The notes: generated from the letters alone by a model not told the origin. 60,000 nucleotides of DNA from Adiantum capillus-veneris (GCA_014529385.2 CM043944.1:177127740-177187739); one strand, 5' to 3'; counted from the first letter of the stretch, positions 10,541-23,785 are shown. Program-made: numbers and translations.

Positions 10541-11020
10541 AACTCCCGTTCACTCTATTCAACACAAAGCCTAAGGATTTGATCAGATCCTTGTTTGTAT
10601 AGCCTGCCCACCAACATTACCAATGATCTTGATGCTGCAATGGTAGATGGTTGTCTTGTCACATTCAATGACCCGATAGTCAGCAAAGGAATTACATCCT
10701 CGCTCCATCTTGGAACCATTTTTATGTTGAAAAGATATGCATATGGAAAATCATCATCAATTCCTACAGGGTTTTCTCCATGCATCATTCTAGATAAATG
10801 ATCCGCTCTTTGGTGTGTAGTTCCTTTTTTGACTACTACCGTGAAGTCAAACTCAAGCAGTATGATGAACCATCGAACAATTCTCCCCGTACTGCAAGGT
10901 TTGTTTACTAAGCACAGCAATGCTTGGTGATCAACGAAGAATATAAATTTATTGGAAAGTAAATAGTGTCTAAAATTTTTCACCGCGCATAGGTACTAAT
11001 AAATTTCAGTTTTGAGTACT
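10541..11020 (-). pseudogene. RNase H and first linker, 5'-truncated
   Basis: Minus strand frame 10983-10555: NFRHYLLSNKFIFFVDHQAL with the RNase H Asp, then GRIVRWFIILLEFDFTVV, HQRADHLSRM, and the first tether segment MVPRWSEDVIPLLTIGSLN and GRLYKQGSDQILRLCVE. Similarity fades at about 11000-11020, so RT and everything upstream are missing. This is the right edge of the element. Confidence 0.82.
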
Positions 11021-11832
11021 GTTGAAATTTTTCTCTGTCTTCATACACATTTTTTGTAGATGGGTCTACAGTGAGGGTTTTGAGTGTAGAGGCTTTGGAA
11101 TAGGTGTATCCTAGTGAGGGGATGGTGTTCCTTAAGTTTCATACAATTTATGGTATGATTTAGTGAGTTTCCTTCCGTCTGTGTGTATGTGGGTTGGGTG
11201 GTGTAGTTGAGAGCAGTGAGACTTCTTGATTGTGGTTTAGTTGGCCTTCCAAAGTGTTGTATGTGTGGGATGGTCTCATCTTGACAAGCTAAAGAGATTG
11301 CCTCCGTGCACCTATCCTGTCATTTGCGTCCTTGATTGACATTATATTGATCTAGGTAGTGCTGCATGCACTTTAAGGTGGTCAGATTTTCTCCCACAAC
11401 ACTCTCGGTTGTTTTTTATGAATGTAAAGAGAGGACATCTCTCAAATCCTATCAACTATGCTTCCATGTTGAAGGCATGCAACATACAAAACCCAATAAT
11501 ATGGACAAAAGAATGCATAATGACATTGTTAATCAATGGTTACTGATGATCCTAATAGCGAAAAAATAATTCATAATGACATTTTTTGTCAAGGGTTCTT
11601 GGAAAAAACCATTGATCCTTGGTGAAGATGTATGCCAAATCTTGTGTACTTTAAGAACTGCACTAATTGCACAAGATATGTCTAAGAGGTAGGTGAAAGA
11701 ATATCTGGGTTTTTTTCAACAGATGCAAAGTAAGAGCATCCTCCCTTCATATGCAACCAGATAGGGTTGCATCTTGAAGGCATGTTGTACCATGGCAAGA
11801 TGCTAATATATGCAAAAATTTCAACCACATTC

Positions 11833-11906
<74 letters not shown>

Positions 11907-13059
11907 TGTGTGCGTGCACGCGCGTGTGTGTCTATATTTTAAGTCTACATTGAAAAATACAATTTATTTGGACATTTTTTGTGGTAAAACTATTAAAAAA
12001 AATTGTTATTACAATACATGTGTGTCAACTAAATTAAAATTATAAAGTAAAAATTTATTAGAAATCAATATAGATAATAAACTTGTAAGTCCACCACTAT
12101 TTCATTTATCAAGTCCATGTTTAGATATACATGTAGTTAAAAATCATACAACTAAGCAAAGAGACATATGAAAACTATGTAAAACATATCCTAATAGAGC
12201 TAAATATATCATATTTTATGACCCATCTTACTTGAAATTCATACGTACCATATATAATTTATCATTACAATTATTTCCAATAGTAATTTTCTCAATCAAT
12301 GTAACCAAAACATACAATAGTGTTATACTTGGTAATATTTCTTCAACAAGTATACTTGATAATCCATTAGAAGTTAATATAGTACATTTTATTTTAACAA
12401 CACATATTAGTACATTACCTTCTTCTCTAATGGAAGTCTTTTAGCATAGTATACACCACAACCCTATTTACAACAATACTTAACAATGATTGGACGAGCT
12501 AAATCCTAAATAAGGTCTTAGCATTTAATCAATAGAAGCAATATAAAAAAGGTTACAAAGTCATAGAGCATAACATGTTTGATATAATGTCAATAACACA
12601 TACTAAAAAGTCTTACATGGCATTGCTTGAATGAATAGAGTATTTTCTTAAACAAAATTATAAACACACAAAAGACCTTCATGATATTGGAAACATTATA
12701 CTACGGTGCAAAACTTCACCTAGTGAACAAACATTACAAAGAACATTAGATGGATTGAATGACAAAACATCTATATAAATAGAAAAAGGTATATTTTCAT
12801 ATCTATTTTCATTTGTTATAGGAGCTTATGATGGAAAAATGACATAAGATAACTACCTAAGAATAAGAATGTCAGCTTTATGTACAATATTTACTTTAGA
12901 TTGTCCATACATTCTAGTCATTTATCAATTATGATAATCATTAACATTAGAAAATATGTTAAATTTTTCTATATTTTAAAGAGATATGGATAAGCTAAAA
13001 AAAAACATCCCCAACTGATTGAAGAAGAGGTATTTGACTTGTAGTAATTTGATATTCTA
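11021..13059. other. AT-rich intergenic DNA with GT microsatellite
   Basis: No convincing gene. A (GT)n tract runs from about 11838 to 11902, followed by a degenerate GT/CG stretch to 11930. The rest is AT-rich with many stops in all frames. Some of it may belong to the possible Helitron remnant that follows. Confidence 0.6.
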
Positions 13060-13293
13060 AGTACTATATGAACATCTCCATCATGGCATAGAAGAAACTT
13101 AAAGTACTTAATGACTATGGTAGATTATTATGGACTACCAACATTATTTGTTACACTAACATCTGATGAAAGCATAGGTAAAAAAGATAACGACTTTAGT
13201 ATGAAAGGGAGGCCTATCTTTTGGAGAAAGAAGAACTCTTTGTATGTACATTCAAGTGGCCAACCAGCTCCAGCTTGTAATCAACTTTTCTAA
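13060..13293 (+). pseudogene. Possible Helitron-type transposase remnant
   Basis: Plus strand, frame from about 13087: LKYLMTMVDYYGLPTLFVTL followed by TSDES. The pattern Gly-x-Pro-Thr-x-Phe-x-Thr-Leu-Thr resembles the N-terminal Helitron-like domain that precedes the Rep/helicase part in plant and animal Helitrons. Upstream AT-rich sequence has several stops and no clear Rep motif (no HUH seen), so only a short scrap is recognisable. It could be a chance match to a degraded ORF. Confidence 0.4.
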
Positions 13294-13540
13294 TGATTGG
13301 ATAATCCAATTTGAATTCCCAAACTTGCATTGTGTTTCGCTTTTCATGCTCTTTCAATCAAGTGCAAGCATGTCAAGTTCTATCAATGTTTGTGACTATG
13401 TGTTTGTGAGCCTAATCTTGAATCTTGAGTGCTTAAATCATTGTTTTTTTTGCATTTTGACCGTAGGAGACTGTTATTACACCTTAGGATCACCTGTTTT
13501 GGTTGTTCTATTGTAGTTTATGTAAGTTGGTGCATGATGG

Positions 13541-13682
13541 TGCTGAGCTTATATGTGAAGCTACTCAATATATGGCTTCTCTATATATGGCACCCTGGTC
13601 CCCTCTATATATACATCATCTCATGTGTGTATTCTACACACTTTGGGGTTCTACTTCTGTGTTCTCTCCTTCTCTCTCAACA
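13541..13682 (+). repeat. LARD-1 5' LTR
   Basis: Starts TGCTGAGCTT and ends CTCTCAACA. The block CCCTCTATATATACATCATC at about 13600-13620 is shared with LARD-2 and contains the likely TATA box. Five differences from the 3' LTR, mostly transitions. Confidence 0.93.
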
Positions 13683-13696
13683 TGGTATCAAAACAG
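13683..13696 (+). other. LARD-1 primer binding site
   Basis: TGGTATCAAAACAG follows the LTR end without a gap. It is a slightly changed form of the tRNA-iMet site TGGTATCAGAGC seen in LARD-2 and the copia element. Confidence 0.85.
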
Positions 13697-13765
13697 TACG
13701 TTTTTGTTTTCAACTTTTCTCCTGATCGGAATCAATTTCGCAGACACTACTCGTCGGAGAGATTA

Positions 13766-14540
13766 GAATCGATGTGGTCTACAACTTTGCAAAAGGAAGT
13801 TTTTTCAAATTCTGCACCGATTTTGAGTTATCGTTCGCGGACTGCGTACATACCTGAAAAACAGTTTTTGCTTTTTGTTTTTTATTATTCTACTAATTGA
13901 AAATGATTTTGTAGAAACTACCCGCTCAAGGGACCGGAATCGATGTGGTCTACAACTTTGCAGAAGGAAGTTTTTTCAAATTCTACACGGATTATGAGTT
14001 ATCATTCGCGGACTGTATACATACCTGAAAAACAGTTTTCACTTTTTGTATTTGATTTTTCTGCTAATTCAAAACAATTTTGCAGAAACTACCCTTTACA
14101 GAGTCTGGAATCGATGTGGTCTACAACTTTGCAGAAGGAAGTTTTTTCAAATTCTACACCGATTTTGAGTTATCGTTCGCGGACTGCGTACATACCTGAA
14201 AAACAGTTTTTGCTTTTTGTTTTTGATTTTTTTGCTAATTGAAAAGGATTTTGCAAAATGTACCTGTGAGAGGGATCGGAATCGATGTGGTCTACAACTT
14301 TGCAAAAGAAAGTTTTTTTTTAACTCTGCATCGATTTTGAGTTATCGTTCGTGGAATGCGTACATACGTGAAAAACAAGTTTTGTTTTATGTTTTTGATT
14401 TTTCTGCTAATTGAAAACAATTTTGCAGAAACTACCCGCGTAAGGGATCGGAATCAATGTGGTCTACAACTTTGCAGATAAAATAGTCGCTGCAGGCATT
14501 GGAATCGATGAGAAACTATTCGCTTGAGCCATCGGAATCG
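13766..14540 (+). repeat. 171-bp tandem repeat inside LARD-1
   Basis: Units start with GAATCGATGTGGTCTACAAC (with variants) at 13766, 13937, 14108, 14279 and 14451, i.e. steps of 171, 171, 171 and 172 bp, followed by shorter broken pieces. 171 is 57 codons. In one frame each unit reads ESMWSTTLQKEVFSNS, then SYRSRTAYIPEKQFLLFVF, with mostly one TGA per unit. It may be a decayed coding repeat or a leader-region minisatellite. Confidence 0.9.
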
Positions 14541-14889
14541 ATGTGGTCTAAAACCTTGCAGAAGAAAGTTTCTCTAAATTCTGCACCGATTTTGGGTAAT
14601 CGTCTCGGACTGCGAATATGTTTGAAAATTAAAATTTTACTTTTTGCTTTTGATTTTTCTCATAATTGAAAACTTCTCAATTATATTTTTCTTCATCAAT
14701 CATGTATTTGTTACTGACATAACTTTGCTGCAGAAGCCAGTTACACATCGTTCCGATTTAGTCGAGCCGTTGATGATCGTCCAAATTCTATCGAGCTACT
14801 GTTGGTACATGATCTTTTGCTTTATGATATACTCGTGCATTGATTCTCGTATAATTATTCTTTTAGAGATATAGTTTACGTCGTTTTAT

Positions 14890-15365
14890 TGATAATTTCT
14901 CATTGATACCATAGTGTTTTTTATGGTACCATGATGATGTTTTGTTAATACTTTGGTCATGGTGATCTTCGTTGATACCATGATGATATTTCATTGATAC
15001 CATGGTTATTCTCAGTGATGCCATAATGATATTTCGTTGATACCATGGTTATTCTCGGTGATTCCATGATGATATTTCGTTGATTCCATGGTGATTTTTG
15101 TTGATACCATGATGATGTTTTGTTGATACCATGGTTATTCTCGGTGATACCATGATGTTGTTTTGTTGATACCATGGTTATTCTCGGTGATGCCATGATG
15201 ATGTTTCGTTGATACCATGGTTATTCTCGGTGATGCCATGATGTTGTTTTGTTGATACAATGATTATTCTGGGTGATATCATGATGCTTTTCGTTGATAC
15301 CATGATGATTTATTCATTTTTATTGATACAATGATGATATTTTGTTAATACTTTGATGGTATTCA
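14890..15365 (+). repeat. 43-bp tandem repeat inside LARD-1
   Basis: Alternating half-units CCATGATGATGTTTCGTTGA and CCATGGTTATTCTCGGTGAT repeat about ten times. One measured step, 15193 to 15236, is 43 bp. LARD-2 has an ATG-rich 56-bp repeat at the matching place, so this position seems prone to repeat turnover. Confidence 0.85.
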
Positions 15366-15626
15366 TTGATCACTACGTTGATAAATGTTGTTTTATGTAG
15401 TATATCATTTGCATCACGTAATCACACATTTTATACTTTTACGTTCATACTTTATGTATCGTATGTTGTCGTGCGTATATATGTCGTCAAAAGAGTGGCG
15501 TCGCGAACCATCTCTTATGGCATTGTGAGCGTAATTATTTCATTAACGATGCTAATAATTTTCATGACTATGTTTTTTTTTGAGTCTATGATCTATGTAG
15601 GATTGATCAAAGAATTGATTTTATGA
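15366..15626 (+). other. Hydrophobic ORF-like segment of LARD-1
   Basis: An 86-codon open stretch containing VVKRVASRTISYG and then a Val/Ile/Met/Phe-rich run ending FFFESMIYVG. The same segment occurs in LARD-2 at 34637-34822, in the same frame and with a whole-codon indel, although the nucleotides are clearly diverged. Not a known protein. A membrane-like peptide is possible, but so is plain conservation of element sequence. Confidence 0.4.
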
Positions 15627-15969
15627 AGACAAACTTGGTGACGATGAAAGATTTATGAAGATATGTTTGGTGATGCCATATTGATGACAACATGAAGACA
15701 TGTTTGGTGATGCGATATTGATGACAAGCTACACAGCAGATTCACGGAGACACTTTTGATTACAAGCTAATCGATAGCCTTTACACCTCTTTATTGAACC
15801 TTTGTATTCATTATTGTATTTGATAGGATATGAGTAATGTAACTCCTCATAAAAAATTCATTGTAAAAGGAGTGATGTAGCTCCTCATAAAATATTCATT
15901 GTAAAAGGAGTGATGTAGCTCCTCGTGAACATTTATATATTCAATGATTTTTATAATATAACAGTGCGT

Positions 15970-16049
15970 GTATATAGAGCTGTGGGTTTTTCCCTCGATC
16001 CCCCAAGGGTTTTTTCATCCACAGTTTGGGACCCTTATTTGAGCGGGGG
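15970..16049 (+). other. Conserved hairpin and polypurine tract of LARD-1
   Basis: CTGTGG at 15980-15985 pairs with CCACAG at 16019-16024, with an inner CCCT/AGGG stem. The polypurine tract GAGCGGGGG (16041-16049) touches the 3' LTR and would prime plus-strand DNA synthesis. LARD-2 keeps the same block. Confidence 0.75.
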
Positions 16050-16191
16050 TGTTGAGCTTATATGTGAAGCTACTCAATATATGGCTTCTCTATATATGGC
16101 ACCCAGGTCCCCTCTATATATACATCATCTCATGTGTGTATTCTATACACTTTGGGATTTTACTTCTGTGTTCTCTCCTTCTCTCTCAACA
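16050..16191 (+). repeat. LARD-1 3' LTR
   Basis: Starts TGTTGAGCTT, ends CTCTCAACA, 142 bp like the 5' LTR. Followed by the target duplication GATGG. Confidence 0.93.
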
Positions 16192-16439
16192 GATGGATTG
16201 TGATTTTGGTACCTTGTTAGATTGTGACCAGATTTTATAGACATGTCCCCTTAGACCTAATATAGATTTCCTTAAAGTTTTGTGATGATCCAAATCCGTT
16301 TAGTCACTACAAAGGTGTGAAAGACCTAGAGTGGTGAGAAATGACATACGCAAACTTTTCGATCTGTGAGTTGGTGATTAGCTTGTTGAGTTGATGCATT
16401 TTCTTGTAGGTTCACTTCTTGAGGTTGACACCTCAAAGA

Positions 16440-16545
16440 GTCTTTATGCCCCATCCGAGTCACTTCCCTAAGTATTGATTTATTATGTTAGTGCCAGATA
16501 GCTATTCTACAAATGTCCATCACAATGAACTTCTAACATAAACCG
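16440..16545 (+). repeat. Diverged direct repeat, copy 1 (partner at 19117-19222)
   Basis: The sequence around GAGTCACTTCC, AAGTATTGA and TTATGTTAGTGCCA recurs at 19117-19222 with many substitutions. The copies lie about 2.7 kb apart in the same orientation. They could be old LTR or MITE remnants; no target duplication was found. Confidence 0.6.
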
Positions 16546-16567
16546 ACTACATATACACATGGTAGGG

Positions 16568-16575
16568 TTTTTTTT

Positions 16576-16650
<75 letters not shown>
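16568..16650. repeat. Compound poly-T / poly-G / (AG)n tract
   Basis: About 18 T, then about 23 G, then 42 bp of AG. Tract lengths may be affected by sequencing or assembly errors. Confidence 0.9.
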
Positions 16651-16654
<4 letters not shown>

Positions 16655-16921
16655 CCACTATTAGAAGTTCTATAGGCATAGATCAGATGAAAACACTAAG
16701 GGGATGCGCCAAAGAAAAGTACGATGGCTATTGTGAACACACAATAGCCAAATTCATATGCATATGCATAGTGCAACCATGGACAATGTACATGAGAGAG
16801 AGAGAGAGAGACAGAGAGAGAGAGAGAGATTTTACTAATTTCTTCCTCACTCTTTTGTCAAAACAGGGTGGCTCTCTATAAGAGATTTTACTAATCTCCT
16901 CCTCACTCTTTTTCCAAAAGA

Positions 16922-19560
<2,639 letters not shown>

Positions 19561-19649
19561 GGTGTTATGGTAGATCCAAAGAGCTCACTCTATTTCCTTG
19601 TGATTGAGATCCAAGAAAGAAGTGGATCTACTAGTAAATATTCAGGTGG

Positions 19650-20215
19650 TGAGCTGCTGGCAGTCTCTAATCAGCTTCCCCCCGATGGAAATCTCAGAGC
19701 ATCTGCTACTTGTTCTTCTGTAATGTTAACCTTGATCGGGGTGTCATTGAGGTCTCATACGGTTTCCAAGCCTTCTTTAATGATATTGTTTAGTAGGTCA
19801 TAGGCCCTCTTGTAATCCACACCACATGGCTCTAGTTCAATGTAATCCTTTAGGCTGATTTTTCTTGTAGTGGCCTGATTGCATCCTCCTTTGCCAGATC
19901 CTCAGCTTCTTTAGACAACATTTGCACTACCCGGAATCCTTGAGCACTCTTGAAGGTGCGATAATACACTGTGACATGTTGGCTTTCAAATTTCTCTTTG
20001 GCTAGCCAAGTAACATTCGCTTCTTTCAAAGACTCTTCCTCAAGATGATATGGAGGAAGTTCTACCAATTTTTCCTTCATCATGGTCTTCTTCTTTGGAT
20101 CTCCCAAAGTGGATGAGAGAGAACCTGACACAAATTCATCAACTTGGTTGTCAAACCAGTTCCAACAATTCCCAACAAGTATAAAAGCTTGTAGAGCAAA
20201 TAATAAGCATGACAA
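19650..20215 (-). pseudogene. Unidentified broken ORF
   Basis: Minus strand, open from 20215 to 19850 and continued after a shift or stop to about 19650. The composition is protein-like and charged: VDEFVSGSLSSTLGDPKKK, VTWLAKEKFESQHVTVYYR, EAEDLAKEDAI, then LKDYIELEPCGVDYKRAYD and VNITEEQVADALRFP. An in-frame TGA lies in the second part. I do not recognise the family. The ITEEQVADALRFP segment is faintly like the N-terminal part of plant retroelement gag-like proteins, but that is a guess. It could equally be a host gene scrap. Confidence 0.4.
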
Positions 20216-20219
20216 TCAT

Positions 20220-22029
20220 AATTCATGGAAAAATTTATCTTAGGTGCACCTAAGATGTAGGTGTGTGTGTGTGTGTATGCACAAAAATTGGCACTGGAGT
20301 GAATGCAATTGGTGTATTTATGTTTAGGTGACATGTATGAAGTGTGATGGCTTTCTAACACCCATGGTAAGAGTTATGGGCAATTTTGTGTCCGCTTTTT
20401 GTGCTTTTAGAGCTTGTGATGAATGATGGGGTTGTGCTATACCAAACTTAATGAAAATAGTCATGGTGCTTTCAATGAGTCATGTTGACATTTTTGTTAG
20501 TTGTGGCCCACCACTGAAGGTTACTAAAGGTCAAGTGTAATGTATAGAGTGTCCCCCTTGAGTTTGAGGTCAAACGGATCAATACTTGGCAATGTGGTAC
20601 AAAATGTCTCCTTGCAGTGAAGATATGGTCATTTTCTCCTATCCTGATAATTGGGACTCTAATGCACCCCCAATTCTACAATTCCCCAACATGATGACAT
20701 CAACACATGTGTCAAATTTGGTATAAAACTGAGCATTTCATCTTCAACGCCCCGAAGATACTAGGTAAACTTTTCTACCATTTTTTGGAGTTTGGAGCTT
20801 ACTAATGTGTTCCCCCACTAGTGATGAGCATATGGTTCAATTTTGATGCAATTTGGGTCTGGTGTGGCCGGTGTAATCATCTTTGTTCCTGAAAGTGCCC
20901 AGATTGCCTTGTGTTCTCGTGCCCTCTACAGCCCTTGTGGTCGGTGAATTGACCATCAAAATTCTTATTGGTATATTTAGGACCTCACCTCTCATGGATG
21001 GAGTGAGTAAGAGCTGACAAACAGTGCATAGAAGTACGTAGAAGGTCACCAAAATCCGCTACCTAGAGCTCTCTCTCCAAGGACTAGAATGGAAATGAGA
21101 GGAAAAATGTCCTAAAGGACTATACATAACTATACTTTTTTGACACCCCCCATCCTATTCTTACCCATTGAGTCTACTAGGCTTCAATAGGTACTCTCGG
21201 ATCAAAAATTTCTAAAAATCAACGTCCCTGGATGCTTCTCTCACAATTTGTCCCACACGGTTAGTGAGTTGGAGTGGCCGTCGAACTTTTTTAATCGGAA
21301 TTGCCCCCAAAAAACTTTGGCCTTTCCATTGAGCTTTGAGATTTGGTATTTGAATCAAAAATCCAATTTTGACATTCTTGCTTATTTATTTTGTTTTTTA
21401 TTAGCTTTTTATTAGCAAAAATTAAAAGAAATTAATCAAACTACTCAAAAAAATTCCATTCTACACTCAAAAATATTTAAAACACTTTTAATGTTATTAT
21501 TTGGCTATGTTTTTGTGGATTGCTCCATTTTGATCATGTATTTGGCCTGAAAACACACAATACAAGTAAAAATTACACTATTTTTGGTTTTTTGATAAGT
21601 ATGTATAATATACACACCTAAGGGTTATGATATTACATTCCCCCATTCTTCTAGTTATTAGGGAATCTCATATTATTTTTACAAGAGTCCTACCAAACGA
21701 CGAGTGAACATTCTCGAGCAAAGAATAAAACGAGCAGTTTTCTCACAAACATTGAGCTTTGTCATTAGTATCCTCTACATATATCAAGTGGACACATCCA
21801 CGGATTGCTGAGTGCCTTTGCAATGGAGGAACCTGTAGGAAAGTGTGTAAAGTAGTTAAAATACATCTCAAGAAAAGAGCTCAAAGCTTCCCTCACTATA
21901 TACTGAGAAGACATCTAGCTTAAACTAACTATATGTAAGTGCAAAGTGGTGCAAAGTTGGCATGGTCAGTGTTAGATGAAACCTATTTAAACCGGATTCA
22001 ATTATAAAATGTAAATGATTTGGTTTTTG
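20220..22029. other. Intergenic DNA, no gene seen
   Basis: Only a short (GT) tract near 20260 and AT-rich stretches around 21370-21620. No supported gene or element edge. Confidence 0.5.
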
Positions 22030-22220
22030 TTAAATATCGATATGCTTGCCCTCATGGCAAAGCAGCCCTACCGGGTTGCTAGTTGATAGAAACCGGCTGG
22101 AAGCCTTTGACCAAAAGGTCTACACAAGGTGCTCATGTGCTGAGTTTGAGCTCGCTAAGTCTTGAGTTGAAGCCTGTGCGCTTACCACTATGCTACATGT
22201 GTGCATCTGGAAGGATCAAC
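22030..22220 (-). mobile_element. tRNA-derived SINE, copy 1
   Basis: On the minus strand, TAGCATAGTGGTAAGCGC (A-box-like) is followed after about 30 bp by GCGAGCTCAAACTCAG (weak B-box). The 3' part, with GGTCAAAGG, CCGG and GCTTTGCCATG, resembles the 3' part of the element at 23385-23580. Together they indicate a Pol III-driven SINE family. Ends are approximate. Confidence 0.55.
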
Positions 22221-22785
22221 AAGCCTGCTTACTTTATGTTAAGCACAAATACTGCCCCCCAATGCGTGCACTGATCCGCTGTGGCAGTCATCCCCATCAA
22301 CACGCATACAACCTGGCCAAAATTTAACCATAGCCAAATGATTTTTAGCCTGCCTTCAAGCGAAAAAAAATTTAGCCTGCCTTCAAACGATTTTTAGCCT
22401 GCCTTCACAAGTTTTAGTGTAATTATTCACAAAAGCTTCAAATTTTGACCCTTATTTTTGATGTTTTTACAAAAATGTACTTTTATAGCCTAGGTAGTGG
22501 TCATGTTAGCGAAATACAAAACACCTCCAAAAATTAAAATAAAAACCTCCTGAAACAGTCCGCGTCGGCGCAAACAGAGCGCACCAGTGGGGATTGTTTT
22601 GGGAATTGTTTTTTAAACTTTTGGTTGCGTCTGTTTTTAGTGGCGATTGCCTGGTAAGAGTATGTGGAGATTGTTCAGACATGAAAGTTAAAATAAATAC
22701 CATGTGAGCACCATGTTTAAGCTTTTCTTTTAAAAATGAGAGCTTTACGTTTTTCTAGGTTAGTTCAACTCACCTGCAGATGCGC

Positions 22786-22850
<65 letters not shown>

Positions 22851-22915
22851 TCTCAGCTCTCTTGGCACTCACCTGCGGCACTAAAGAGAGAGAAAGATAG
22901 ATGATCTAGAAGACC

Positions 22916-22962
<47 letters not shown>

Positions 22963-22984
22963 ATGCTAGCATATTCAAAAATGA

Positions 22985-23047
22985 AAAAAAAACCTTGAAA
23001 ATAGTCCGCGCCGGTGCGGACTGTTTCAGGAGGTTTTTTTTTCTAGT
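22985..23047 (+). repeat. Palindromic hairpin, copy 1
   Basis: The arm TAGTCCGCGCC and its complement GCGGACTGTTTCAGGAGG are flanked by an A-run and a T-run, then CTAG. The left arm has drifted (CTTGAAAATAG). Confidence 0.8.
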
Positions 23048-23105
23048 TTCTCGATGTAGAGAGGATGGGATGCTTTATTTTTCCAGATTAGTTCCACTCA
23101 CGTGT

Positions 23106-23163
<58 letters not shown>

Positions 23164-23384
23164 TCGCAGCTCTCTTGCGGCTCACCTACAGCGCTAAAGA
23201 GAGAGAAAGAGAGATGATTTCGTGGCTGAGTGGAAGACCAGAGAGAGAGAAAAGGGAGGCTCTGGTTAAATATCGGCCTGCTAGGCCGCGTGTACGTGGG
23301 CGTGACTGGCCGAGTCGGTCACGTCGCTTTTTGGGGGGACAGGAGACATGAACAGCATATGTAGCGCATGCGCCCTGTCATGTG

Positions 23385-23580
23385 CACATGCACACACGTA
23401 GTGTAGTGGTTAGGGTAGTACTCTTGGGACGTGAGGTCGGGGGTTCAAGACTCCGTGTGAGCTGCGTGTGTTGACTTTCTGGTCAACGATCACATAAGGG
23501 CTACCTTCGACCGGCAACCGACGACCCTTGCTTTGCCACGTGGCCTAGCAAGCCGAAATATTACCAAATCGGAAAAGGCA
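23385..23580 (+). mobile_element. tRNA-derived SINE, copy 2
   Basis: TAGTGTAGTGGTTAGGGTAG (A-box-like) at about 23399 and GGTCGGGGGTTCAAGACTCC (B-box) at about 23436 have the spacing of a tRNA-type Pol III promoter. The 3' body with GGTCAAC, GACCGGCAACCG and GCTTTGCCACG matches SINE copy 1. No tRNA cloverleaf folds from the flanks, so it is not a tRNA gene. It interrupts one module of the surrounding array. Ends are approximate. Confidence 0.65.
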
Positions 23581-23706
23581 TGCTAGCGGATTCAAAAATG
23601 GGAAAAAAAACCTCCGGAAATAGTCCACGCCGGGAGGTTTTTTTTCTAGTTTGCTGATTTAGAGAGAGTGGGATGCTTCATTTTTCCAGATTAGTTCGAC
23701 TCACAT

Positions 23707-23785
<79 letters not shown>

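Larger units (their letters stand above)
4381..11020 (-). mobile_element. Ty3/gypsy element with tandemly duplicated 3' half (copies A/B)
   Basis: Minus strand. Reading from right to left: RNase H (about 11000-10550), a doubled zinc module, integrase, second protease-like domain, basic tail, 3' LTR fragment. The part from mid-integrase to LTR is then repeated: one full extra unit (5401-7562) and one partial unit (4381 to about 5260) cut by the copia element. The right end stops inside RNase H, so RT, protease 1, gag and the 5' LTR are missing. It belongs to the same lineage as the plus-strand element at 53700-60000, with which it aligns through integrase, second protease and tail. Confidence 0.9.
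13541..16191 (+). mobile_element. Non-autonomous LTR retrotransposon LARD-1 (2651 bp)
   Basis: Complete element: two 142-bp LTRs, a primer site directly after the 5' LTR, a G-rich polypurine tract directly before the 3' LTR, and a perfect 5-bp target duplication GATGG at 13536-13540 and 16192-16196. The inside has no gag or pol. It is made of 171-bp repeats, then 43-bp repeats, then a hydrophobic ORF-like segment, then a conserved hairpin. The LTRs differ at five positions by eye. It must be mobilised by proteins of another, copia-type element. It shares LTR blocks and 3' end with the element at 34129-39142. Confidence 0.93.

Noticed and set aside
11767-12045. 92-codon frame with a Cys-Val repeat (similar ones at 17717-18075)
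   Set aside because: Produced by the (GT)n tract; no start context and no conserved flanks.
23385-23470. Possible tRNA gene
   Set aside because: A- and B-box motifs are present but no acceptor stem or cloverleaf can be formed, and a related copy at 22.1 kb shares the downstream body, so a SINE fits better.
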